Source: an uncultured Oscillospiraceae bacterium
GTDB lineage: Bacteria > Bacillota > Clostridia > Oscillospirales > Ruminococcaceae
Length of the DNA: 49,108 bases
Direction: 5' to 3'
Assembly (NCBI GenBank): GCA_910587465.1
Contig: CAJUMS010000013.1
Location: forward strand, 1 to 49,108
Below are positions 7,923-15,760 of the stretch, piece after piece; the stretch's first letter is position 1, and each line of letters opens with the position of its first letter. Position numbers and translations under genes: made by a program. The notes under the pieces are model-generated. The model searched no databases. It had not been told where the DNA came from and worked only from the letters and a program-made list of their open reading frames with translations.

Positions 7923-9673
7923 TGGATAACAAACGATTGACGAAAAAAGGCGCTCTCGGACGAATTCTGCGCTATATGAAAGGGCAGATACCGCTTGTGG
8001 TGCTCGCTATAGCGTGCGCGGCGGGGAGCGTCCTGTTGTCGCTGTACACTACCGTGCTGATAGGCAGGGCGGTGGACTGTATCGTTGACGGCAGCGTGAA
8101 TTTTGAGAGCATGATCCCCATTTTAATAACGATAGCAATAATAATCCCAATGGTCGCGCTGCTCCAATGGCTCATGTACTTCTCGACCAACAAGATAACC
8201 CACAAGACCGTAAAGCAGCTCCGCGCGGATATTTTTGCGCACTTGCAGCACCTGCCTCTTGCCTATATCGACGCGAACTCCCACGGCGACATTATCAGCC
8301 GCGTGGTCAACGACGTTGATGCGGTGAGCGAGGGCTTATTGCAGGGCTTTCAGCAGCTTTTCACGGGCGTTGTGACGATAATCGGCACGCTTGTTTTCAT
8401 GGCAAAGCTCAACTGGCAGATAACGCTTGTAGTAGTTTGTATTACGCCGCTGTCGTTTGCGGTCGCGGCGATAATATCCAAGCTCTGCTTCAACAAGTTT
8501 AAGGAGCAGTCCGCGATAAAGGGTGAGCTTACAGGCTATATCGACGAGCATATCGGCGGTCAGCGGCTCGTCAAGGCTTTCGGGTTTGAAAAGACCGCCG
8601 AGGCGCAATTCGGCGAGATCAACGAGCGGCTGAACGTCTGCGGACGTATAGCACAGTTTTATTCGGCACTGACAAACCCCTGTACCCGTTTCGTGAACTC
8701 GCTCGTATACGCGGGAGTAGGTGTATTTGGCGCGCTGAACGCTGTCAAGGCGGTGTCGGGTGGATTCACGGTCGGCGACCTTAGCTGCTTTTTGCAGTAT
8801 GCGAACCAGTACACCAAGCCGTTCAACGAGATATCGGGCGTTGTTACAGAGCTTCAGAACGCATTGGCCTCGGCTTCGAGAATATTCGCGCTTATTGACG
8901 AGAAGTCCGAAAGCTCCGACGAGAATAAAAAAGTGCTCGAAAAATGCGACGGACGTGTTCAGATCAAGGACGTATCGTTCTCTTATGTACCCCAAAAGCC
9001 GCTTATTGAGAACCTGAACCTTGATGTTAAGAGCGGTCAGCATATCGCGATAGTAGGTCCTACGGGCTGCGGTAAGACCACGCTGATAAACCTGTTAATG
9101 CGCTTTTACGATGTTGTGAGCGGAGAGATAACGGTAAGCGGATTGCCCGTCAAGGACATCACACGCAACAGCTTGCGCGGCAATTTCGGTATCGTATTGC
9201 AGGAGACATGGGTATTCCGCGGGACAGTTCGCGATAATATCGCTTACGGAAAGCCCGACGCTACGTTAGAGGAGATAACTGCTGCCGCCAAAGCAGCCCA
9301 TGCGCACAGTTTTATAAAGCGCCTGCCGCAGGGTTATGATACCGTTATCACCAATGACGCGGAGCTGTCGCAAGGGCAGCGGCAGCTGCTGTCGATAGCG
9401 AGAATAATGCTCTCGCTGCCTCCCATGCTGATACTCGACGAGGCTACGTCCTCGATAGATACGCGCACAGAAATGAAGATACAGAACGCTTTTGACAAGT
9501 TAATGCAGGGGCGCACTAGCTTTGTAGTGGCTCACAGGCTTTCGACTATTCGTGAGGCGGATTGTATATTGGTTATGAAGTCGGGACATATAGTCGAGCA
9601 GGGTACGCATACGGAGCTTATGGAAAAAGGCGGTTTCTACGCGGAGCTGATACGCTCGCGGCAGGAGGGGTAA
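7922..9673 (+). CDS. ABC exporter subunit 2, catalytic half
   Basis: 583-residue partner of the preceding exporter subunit: membrane domain (about 1-320) and ATPase with Walker A GPTGCGKTT, Walker B LILDEATSS with the catalytic glutamate, and switch histidine in VAHRLST. Its signature is LSQGQRQ, not LSGGQ; in heterodimeric exporters this altered signature faces the degenerate Walker site of the partner, which fits subunit 1 exactly. So one ATP site should be hydrolytic and the other mainly structural. Overlap with subunit 1 is one base. Likely exports peptides, drugs or lipids; sequence gives no substrate. Confidence 0.93.
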   Translation: MDNKRLTKKGALGRILRYMKGQIPLVVLAIACAAGSVLLSLYTTVLIGRAVDCIVDGSVNFESMIPILITIAIIIPMVALLQWLMYFSTNKITHKTVKQLRADIFAHLQHLPLAYIDANSHGDIISRVVNDVDAVSEGLLQGFQQLFTGVVTIIGTLVFMAKLNWQITLVVVCITPLSFAVAAIISKLCFNKFKEQSAIKGELTGYIDEHIGGQRLVKAFGFEKTAEAQFGEINERLNVCGRIAQFYSALTNPCTRFVNSLVYAGVGVFGALNAVKAVSGGFTVGDLSCFLQYANQYTKPFNEISGVVTELQNALASASRIFALIDEKSESSDENKKVLEKCDGRVQIKDVSFSYVPQKPLIENLNLDVKSGQHIAIVGPTGCGKTTLINLLMRFYDVVSGEITVSGLPVKDITRNSLRGNFGIVLQETWVFRGTVRDNIAYGKPDATLEEITAAAKAAHAHSFIKRLPQGYDTVITNDAELSQGQRQLLSIARIMLSLPPMLILDEATSSIDTRTEMKIQNAFDKLMQGRTSFVVAHRLSTIREADCILVMKSGHIVEQGTHTELMEKGGFYAELIRSRQEG

Positions 9674-9676
9674 TTT

Positions 9677-10293
9677 ATGACAGAAAAAGAAAAAATGCTT
9701 ACCGGAAAATACAATTTGGGCTGGAACGCGGAATTGACTGCGGAAAGAGAACAGACTAAAGATTTACTGTTTGATTTTAACAATACGAAACCCACGCTCA
9801 GAAAAGAACGTGAACAAATGAATAAAAGATCTTTGGATGAAAGGGTGAAATATGCTGGATAGAATCACCGTTTTTCTGTGATAACGGATACAATATATCT
9901 GTTGGAGAAAAATTCTTTGCCGCTGCTAACTGCGTTATGCCGGATTGTGGAGAAATAACTATCGGCGAAAACGTTCTGATAGGACCAAATGTCGGGATAT
10001 ATACACCAAATCATGCGTTTGATAGCAAAGAACGTGCAGAAGGATATAAAAGATCGCTGCCCATAGTTATCGGAGATGACGTCCGGATAGGCGGAAGCGT
10101 TTCGATTGTTAGCGGCGTAACTGTATGAAGCGGCTCAATAATTGCCGCGGGCAGCGTTGTGATAAAAGATATACCAAGCGGCGTTATTGCCGGAGGCAAT
10201 CCCGCAAGGGTGATTCGTGAGATTACGGAAAACGACAAAATATTTAAGGGAAAAATTCTTGTATATGCATTACCGTATTTTACTTTAAGCAAA
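9677..10293 (+). pseudogene. Broken sugar (maltose/galactoside) O-acetyltransferase
   Basis: Remains of a LacA/Maa-type acetyl-CoA-dependent sugar acetyltransferase with a left-handed hexapeptide helix. The N-terminal part (MTEKEKMLTGKYN...) is open from 9677 to 9862 in one frame. The body (IESPFFCDNGYNIS, GENVLIGPNVGIYTPNHAFD, and later AAGSVVIKDIPSG, GNPARVIREI) lies in another frame from about 9845. Around the junction some 15-20 family residues are missing, so a deletion plus frameshift is likely. A second lesion is an in-frame TGA at 10126-10128, where the family has Gly after VTV. The normal stop also seems lost, so the end given is approximate. It sits 3 bases after the exporter operon, so the decay may be recent. 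Confidence 0.85.
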
Positions 10294-10309
10294 AAGAAAG
10301 GTTGGTACT

Positions 10310-11623
10310 ATGCAAATTCCAAAACGAATAGCCGCGGGACTAATCAACGCGTTGAAAGGCGGCGTTGTGCCGCGCACGGGACTTGGTTATATCGCAGTCG
10401 GGCGTACCGACGAGATCAACGCCCTATTACACGATGTCGCGATAGCCGAAGACGGCGGAGCGTTCTTCCGCTTTATCGTCGGCAAATTCGGCAGCGGCAA
10501 GAGCTTTTTGATACAGACCATGCGTCAGCACGTAATGGACAGGGGCTTTGCCTCCGCCGACGCGGACTTGTCTCCCGAGCGCAGACTTATGGGTACAAAA
10601 GGGCAGGGGCTCGCTACCTATCGCGAGCTTATGCGCTCACTCTCCGTGAAGGCCAAGCCCGACGGCGGCGCGCTGTCGCTGATACTCGAGAAATGGATAA
10701 ACGGCGTTCGCGGCGAGGTCATAGCGGACGGAGTGTCTCCCGACAACGCGTTCTTCGACACCGAGGTCGAAAAACGTATCTACGCGAAAATAAACGGCTT
10801 GGAGGATATGGTCCACGGCTTTGATTTCTCCGCGGTAATAATCACGTATTACCGCGCCTTCCGCGACGGTAACGACGAGCGGCAGAGTAAAGCCGTCCGC
10901 TGGCTTCGCGGCGAGTACTCCACCAAGACCGAGGCAAAGCAGGACTTGAGTGTAAACGTCATAATTTCCGACGATAACTGGTACGATTATATCAAGCTGA
11001 TGACGGCGTTTCTTGTGAACGCTGGCTACAAGGGCTTAGTCATTATGATCGACGAGCTTGTGAATATAATGAAGATATCCAATTCGGTAACGCGTCAGAA
11101 TAATTACGAGAAGATACTCATGATGTATAACGACGTAATGCAGGGAAAAGCCTCGCATCTCGGGATAATTATGGGCGGCACTCCGCAGTGTGTGGAGGAC
11201 ACGCGCCGCGGTGTGTTCAGCTACGAGGCGCTGCGTTCTCGATTGGAACGGGGACGTTACGCGACAGATGAAACGCATGATATGTTAGCGCCTATAATCA
11301 GGCTCAATCCGCTTTCTTATGAGGAATTGACAGTCTTGACCGAAAAGCTTTCCGAGATACACGCGCTGCTGTATGATTACGAGCCGAAAATAACGCTCGA
11401 GGACAGGATATTTTTCGTCAAGGCAGAGTTTGAGCGCGTAGGTGCACAGACAAACGTCACGCCGCGTGAGATGATACGCGACTTTATAGAGCTGCTGAAT
11501 ATAGCGTATCAGCACCCCGAAAAAACGCTCCCGCAACTTATGGGCGAGGAGGAATTCAAATTCGCCGAGGGAGAGGGCGATAATTCCGAAAACGCGGACG
11601 GATTTGAAGATTTTGATTTGTGA
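10310..11623 (+). CDS. BrxD-like (DUF2791-type) P-loop ATPase
   Basis: 437-residue ATP-binding protein resembling BrxD, the ATPase of type 2 BREX phage defence. N-terminal block AAGLINALKGGVVPRTGLG followed by VGRTDE matches the family entry motif. Walker A is GKFGSGKS at 58-65; Walker B is LVIMIDEL at 243-250; a sensor-like GIIMGGTPQ follows at about 285-293. The C-terminus is acidic. In known systems it pairs with an Lhr-like helicase, and such a helicase is two genes downstream. No pglX, pglZ, brxC/pglY or other BREX gene is present nearby. Start ATG 10310 has AAAGAAAGG upstream. Family assignment is from recalled motifs and context, not an alignment. Confidence 0.78.
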   Translation: MQIPKRIAAGLINALKGGVVPRTGLGYIAVGRTDEINALLHDVAIAEDGGAFFRFIVGKFGSGKSFLIQTMRQHVMDRGFASADADLSPERRLMGTKGQGLATYRELMRSLSVKAKPDGGALSLILEKWINGVRGEVIADGVSPDNAFFDTEVEKRIYAKINGLEDMVHGFDFSAVIITYYRAFRDGNDERQSKAVRWLRGEYSTKTEAKQDLSVNVIISDDNWYDYIKLMTAFLVNAGYKGLVIMIDELVNIMKISNSVTRQNNYEKILMMYNDVMQGKASHLGIIMGGTPQCVEDTRRGVFSYEALRSRLERGRYATDETHDMLAPIIRLNPLSYEELTVLTEKLSEIHALLYDYEPKITLEDRIFFVKAEFERVGAQTNVTPREMIRDFIELLNIAYQHPEKTLPQLMGEEEFKFAEGEGDNSENADGFEDFDL

Positions 11624-11629
11624 GGACTT

Positions 11630-12082
11630 ATGGAAATTATTAACTATTTTGAATGCAATAACAAACAGCATTGGCTTGACGAGATCAAGAAAAGCGATTG
11701 GTGCGCGGCTCTGACGTTGGCTGAATTTCTGGAGAGCGGAACGTTCTTTGAAAAGCTGGGCGACGGCATTTTGCTGCTGCTTACGGACGGCGACAAACTG
11801 GTTTCGTTTGTAACGTTCGCGCGGAATGACTGTATCGACGATAAGTCGCTGTATCCGTGGATAGGCTTTGTGTTCACTTTTTCCGAGTACCGCGGTCACA
11901 GATACGTCGGACAGCTTATCAAGCGCTGTGAGGATACAGCGCTGGAACATTCTGTCAATAACATCTATATCTGCACCGATCACATAGGCCTTTACGAGAA
12001 ATACGGATATTCGTACCTCGAAAACCGCGTCGACATCTACGGCGACGACAGCAGAATTTATGTAAAGAAAATAATGAGTTGA
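11630..12082 (+). CDS. GNAT-family N-acetyltransferase
   Basis: 150 residues with the GNAT acetyl-CoA binding motif (YRGHRYVGQLIKRCE, about 86-100) and the C-terminal strand-turn GLYEKYGYSYLE. Substrate unknown. It starts 7 bases after the BrxD-like gene and ends 4 bases before the helicase gene, so all three are almost certainly one transcript with coupled translation. GNAT genes are not a standard part of BREX, so it may be a passenger, a modifier of the system or an immunity-type enzyme; the sequence does not decide. Confidence 0.83.
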   Translation: MEIINYFECNNKQHWLDEIKKSDWCAALTLAEFLESGTFFEKLGDGILLLLTDGDKLVSFVTFARNDCIDDKSLYPWIGFVFTFSEYRGHRYVGQLIKRCEDTALEHSVNNIYICTDHIGLYEKYGYSYLENRVDIYGDDSRIYVKKIMS

Positions 12083-12086
12083 GATA

Positions 12087-14327
12087 ATGGGACAAAATAA
12101 CATTTTCTATCGGCTCGCGCCGTTTATTCAGGACTACATCTACCGCAACAAGTGGGAGGAGCTGCGAGATATTCAGGTCGCTGCCGCCGAGATAATCTTC
12201 GACACCGACGACAATTTGCTGCTCACCTCGGGTACGGCGAGCGGGAAAACCGAAGCCGCGTTTCTTCCCGTGATAACACAGCTCTGGGAGAACCCCGCAG
12301 GCAGCGTGGGCGCGCTGTACATTTCGCCGTTGAAGGCGCTGATAAACGATCAGTTTGAGCGGCTGGAGGAGCTGCTGGAGGAGGCGGACATCCCCGTCAC
12401 GAAATGGCACGGAGACGCATCTCCCTCCGCGAAAAAGAAACTCGTCAAAAATCCGCACGGCATAATGCAGACCACCCCAGAAAGTCTGGAGAGTCTGCTT
12501 ATGCGTAACAGCTCCAACGCCTACCGACTGTTTTCCGACCTGCGGTTCGTTATTATTGACGAGGTTCATTATTTTATGGATAATGACCGCGGTTTGCAGC
12601 TTCTGTCGATATTGGAGCGCCTTCAGCGGCTTATCGGTTTTATTCCGCGGAGAATAGGTCTTTCCGCGACCCTCGGCGACTGCACCAATGCCGAGAAATG
12701 GCTCTGTATGGGTACGGACGCGCCATGCAATACCCCTAGAGTTCACGATAAAAACCGCAGGGTGCGCTTGTCGGTACGGTTCTTTCCGTTAGCCGAAAAG
12801 ATCCCCAACTCCGACAGCAAAACGCTTCTTGAGCATTATTACGAATATCTCTACGAGAGCACTCACGCCAAGCGGTGCATACTGTTCTCCAACAGCAAGG
12901 GCGAGGTGGAGGAGAACATCGCGCATATGAAGCGTCTGTCCGAGAAAAATCATGGTAATGACTGCTATCTTGTCCACCACGCGAATATTTCCCCCGCGCT
13001 GCGCGAATTCGCCGAAAAGCGAATGAAGTCGGGCGAGCTGCCCGTATGTACGGGGGCGACGGTAACGCTCGAGCTCGGTATCGACCTCGGACATCTGGAG
13101 CGTATAGTACAGACGGGCTGTCCGCTCACGGTTTCGGGACTGGTACAGCGTCTCGGACGGACGGGACGTCGCGGCGACGCAATCGGGGAGATGTGCTTTG
13201 CGTTCCGATGGGATATGAGCCTGCCGCCGAATACGTTTTATAAAGAGGTCAACTGGGATATCGTGATGTGTGCGGCAATGATACTACTGTACACCCGCGA
13301 AAAGTGGGTCGAGCCGATGTATCTCCCCAAGCTGCCTTACAGCCTGCTGTATCATCAGACCATGTCGATACTTGCGGCTAGCGGTTCGGTTCAGCCAAAG
13401 GAGCTTGCGCGGCAGGTGCTAACGCTGGCGGTTTTCCGATATATTTCCAAGGAGGATTATCTGCTGCTTCTGCGTCATATGCTTGAGAACGGACAGCTTG
13501 AGCGCGGCGAGGACGGGCTGATGATCGGCGAAAAGGGCGAGGCTGCCGTGAACAATTACGAGTTTCTGGCAGTGTTCTCCGTTCCCGTTGAGTACACAGT
13601 GCGGAGCAGCGCGGGAAACGGCGTGTCCGCAGAGATAATCGGAACGGTACAGAACCCGTTCCCGCCGAAATCGCAGTTCGCGCTGGCGGGGCAGGCGTGG
13701 GAGGTCACGGAGCTTGATAAAAAGCAACAGACAATCTACGTAAAGAAAATAGAGGGCATTTCAGCGAATATGTGGACGGACACGGGTAACGAATACGTCC
13801 ACACCAAGGTAATGAAAAAAATGCTTGAAGTCTTGCGCAGCGACGAGCAGTACGCGTTCCTTGACGAGAGCGCCCGCAAGCGCCTTGACGATATCCGTCG
13901 TCTTTGCCGAAACGCGACGATGAGCGGCGAGAGTGAGAGCGGAAACGAGCTTATGGGCGGGATCGTATTTGAGGGCGAGAGGGTGATCGTAGCACTTTCC
14001 GAAACGGTATTCGCGGTATTTCCATTCCTGGGAACTCGCGGCACGATGGCGTTGCTTTACGCACTTCGCGAACGCGGATTTCAGGCGAACGTATGGCTTC
14101 AGCGCTACATTCCCGTGTGCATTGAGGTGCAGACCGATATGGGCAGGGAAGCGCTTATTGCCGCGCTGAACAAAATAAAGGAGAATGGCGCGGACAAGTA
14201 TTCGTTCCGAATTCCCGAAAACTGTGAGATAGCGGGGAAGTTTAACGACTATATTCCTCGGCAGCTGCTGACAAAGCAGTATATTGAGGACTATCTCGAC
14301 AACGACGAATTAAACCTTATTGAATAA
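12087..14327 (+). CDS. Lhr/BrxHI-like DExH superfamily 2 helicase
   Basis: 746-residue ATP-dependent helicase. Motifs: Q-like RDIQ near 27-30, motif I TSGTASGKTE at 47-56, Ia PLKAL at 81-85, TTPES at 129-133, motif II DEVH at 158-161, motif III SAT at 193-195, motif VI QRLGRTGRRG at 354-363. The long C-terminal half resembles Lhr-type helicases, including a VHHANIS segment at 297-303. Together with the BrxD-like ATPase upstream this makes the BrxD-BrxHI pair seen in type 2 BREX and in some TerB-associated operons. A terminator 10 bases after the stop ends the operon. Walker residues are intact, so it should be active. Confidence 0.87.
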   Translation: MGQNNIFYRLAPFIQDYIYRNKWEELRDIQVAAAEIIFDTDDNLLLTSGTASGKTEAAFLPVITQLWENPAGSVGALYISPLKALINDQFERLEELLEEADIPVTKWHGDASPSAKKKLVKNPHGIMQTTPESLESLLMRNSSNAYRLFSDLRFVIIDEVHYFMDNDRGLQLLSILERLQRLIGFIPRRIGLSATLGDCTNAEKWLCMGTDAPCNTPRVHDKNRRVRLSVRFFPLAEKIPNSDSKTLLEHYYEYLYESTHAKRCILFSNSKGEVEENIAHMKRLSEKNHGNDCYLVHHANISPALREFAEKRMKSGELPVCTGATVTLELGIDLGHLERIVQTGCPLTVSGLVQRLGRTGRRGDAIGEMCFAFRWDMSLPPNTFYKEVNWDIVMCAAMILLYTREKWVEPMYLPKLPYSLLYHQTMSILAASGSVQPKELARQVLTLAVFRYISKEDYLLLLRHMLENGQLERGEDGLMIGEKGEAAVNNYEFLAVFSVPVEYTVRSSAGNGVSAEIIGTVQNPFPPKSQFALAGQAWEVTELDKKQQTIYVKKIEGISANMWTDTGNEYVHTKVMKKMLEVLRSDEQYAFLDESARKRLDDIRRLCRNATMSGESESGNELMGGIVFEGERVIVALSETVFAVFPFLGTRGTMALLYALRERGFQANVWLQRYIPVCIEVQTDMGREALIAALNKIKENGADKYSFRIPENCEIAGKFNDYIPRQLLTKQYIEDYLDNDELNLIE

Positions 14328-14336
14328 AATAAAAAT

Positions 14337-14360
14337 GCCGCTGTTCAAACGAACAGCGGC
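14337..14360. terminator. Shared terminator between helicase gene and tuf
   Basis: Perfect 10-pair stem GCCGCTGTTC / GAACAGCGGC around AAAC. On the minus strand it is followed by ATTTTTATTTTATT, an excellent terminator for tuf. On the plus strand the tail is AAATAATGTTTTATT, weaker but probably functional. Confidence 0.88.
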
Positions 14361-14385
14361 AAATAATGTTTTATTAATCGCTAAA

Positions 14386-15621
14386 TTACTCAGCAATCTT
14401 GGTAACAACGCCGGAGCCAACGGTACGGCCACCCTCACGGATAGCGAAACGCAGTCCTTCCTCAATAGCGATAGGAGTGATAAGCTCAACGTCCATTACA
14501 ACGTTATCGCCGGGCATGCACATTTCCTTATCGGCAGGAAGAGTTATTACGCCAGTAACGTCGGTAGTTCTGAAGAAGAACTGCGGACGGTAGTTGGAAA
14601 CGAACGGTGTATGACGGCCGCCCTCTTCCTTCTTAAGAACGTAAACCTGACCGCTGAACTTGGTGTGCGGGTGAATAGAACCGGGCTTGCAGAGAACCTG
14701 ACCACGCTCGATCTGATCACGTGTGATACCACGGAGCAGTGCGCCGATGTTATAGCCTGCAACAGCCTCGTCAAGGGTCTTTCTGAACATCTCAAGACCT
14801 GTAACAACAGTGCTCTTGGGCTCGTCAACCAAACCGGTGATCTCAACGGTATCATTTACCTTTACAATGCCACGCTCTACACGACCGGTAGCAACTGTAC
14901 CACGACCGGTGATGGTCATAGTATCCTCAACAGGCATCAGGAAAGGCTTGTTCTCGTCTCTCTCAGGAGCGGGAATGTAGGAGTCGATAGCCTCCATCAG
15001 CTTCTTGATGCAAGCGTACTCGGGAGCGTCGGGATCCTTGGAATCGGAATCCAAGGCAACCTTTGCGGAACCGCGGATAATCGGGATATCGTCTCCGGGG
15101 AAGCCGTTCTTGGACAGCTCGCCGCGGATATCCATATCAACCAGTTCAAGCATCTCATCGGGATCGTTGTACTCACCGGTAGCGGGATCGTACTCGCCAG
15201 CGTCATCGCACTTGTTGATAAATACAACCATTGCGGGAACGCCAACCTGACGTGCGAGCAGAATGTGCTCCTTAGTCTGAGCCATAGGACCGTCGGTACC
15301 TGCAACTACGAGTACAGCGCCGTCCATCTGAGCCGCACCGGTAATCATGTTCTTAATATAGTCGGCATGTCCGGGGCAGTCAACGTGAGCGTAGTGACGC
15401 GCATCGGTCTCATACTCAACGTGAGCGGTATTAATCGCAATACCACGCTCTCTCTCCTCGGGAGCCTTATCGATCATATCATAAGCCTCAAACTTAGCCT
15501 GACCCTTGAGTGCAAGCCACTTTGTGATAGCTGCGGTCAGAGTGGTCTTACCATGGTCAACGTGACCGATGGTACCGATATTAACGTGGGGTTTGCTGGA
15601 ATTATATTTTTCCTTAGCCAT
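14386..15621 (-). CDS. tuf: Elongation factor Tu
   Basis: GTPase that delivers aminoacyl-tRNA to the ribosome. GHVDHGKT at 19-26 (P-loop), DCPGH, and NKCD (base recognition) are present. Length is 411 residues, about 11-14 more than most bacterial EF-Tu; much of the excess follows NKCD, as DAGEYDPATGEYNDP. A second small expansion, DSDSKDPDAPEYA, lies before the end of domain 1. Preceded by AAAGGAGG and its own promoter, although it also follows fusA in str-operon order. Confidence 0.98.
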   Translation of the reverse strand: MAKEKYNSSKPHVNIGTIGHVDHGKTTLTAAITKWLALKGQAKFEAYDMIDKAPEERERGIAINTAHVEYETDARHYAHVDCPGHADYIKNMITGAAQMDGAVLVVAGTDGPMAQTKEHILLARQVGVPAMVVFINKCDDAGEYDPATGEYNDPDEMLELVDMDIRGELSKNGFPGDDIPIIRGSAKVALDSDSKDPDAPEYACIKKLMEAIDSYIPAPERDENKPFLMPVEDTMTITGRGTVATGRVERGIVKVNDTVEITGLVDEPKSTVVTGLEMFRKTLDEAVAGYNIGALLRGITRDQIERGQVLCKPGSIHPHTKFSGQVYVLKKEEGGRHTPFVSNYRPQFFFRTTDVTGVITLPADKEMCMPGDNVVMDVELITPIAIEEGLRFAIREGGRTVGSGVVTKIAE

Positions 15622-15681
15622 TGGTATTTCCTCCTTTTAATAGGCATTTGGGCGTTTCGCCCGAAAAATGTTTACAGTAAT

Positions 15682-15710
15682 ATTCTACCATTTTTTATGG
15701 AAAAAATCAA
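15682..15710 (-). promoter_or_regulatory. Promoter of tuf
   Basis: TTGATT (15710-15705), 17 bases, TAGAAT (15687-15682) on the minus strand, between fusA and tuf. It lets tuf be expressed above the rest of the str operon. A GGGCG-AAA-CGCCC hairpin follows in the leader. Confidence 0.7.
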
Positions 15711-15760
15711 GTGGTTTTCTCGATAATCCACAAATATTTTCAACAAAATGTCAACAAATG

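Noticed and set aside
10159..10824. 221-codon plus-strand frame
   Set aside because: First part is the C-terminus of the broken acetyltransferase; the rest runs out of frame through the BrxD-like gene after the normal stop was lost.
14320..15726. 468-codon plus-strand open frame over tuf
   Set aside because: Exact antisense shadow of EF-Tu, caused by strong codon bias; no family features.
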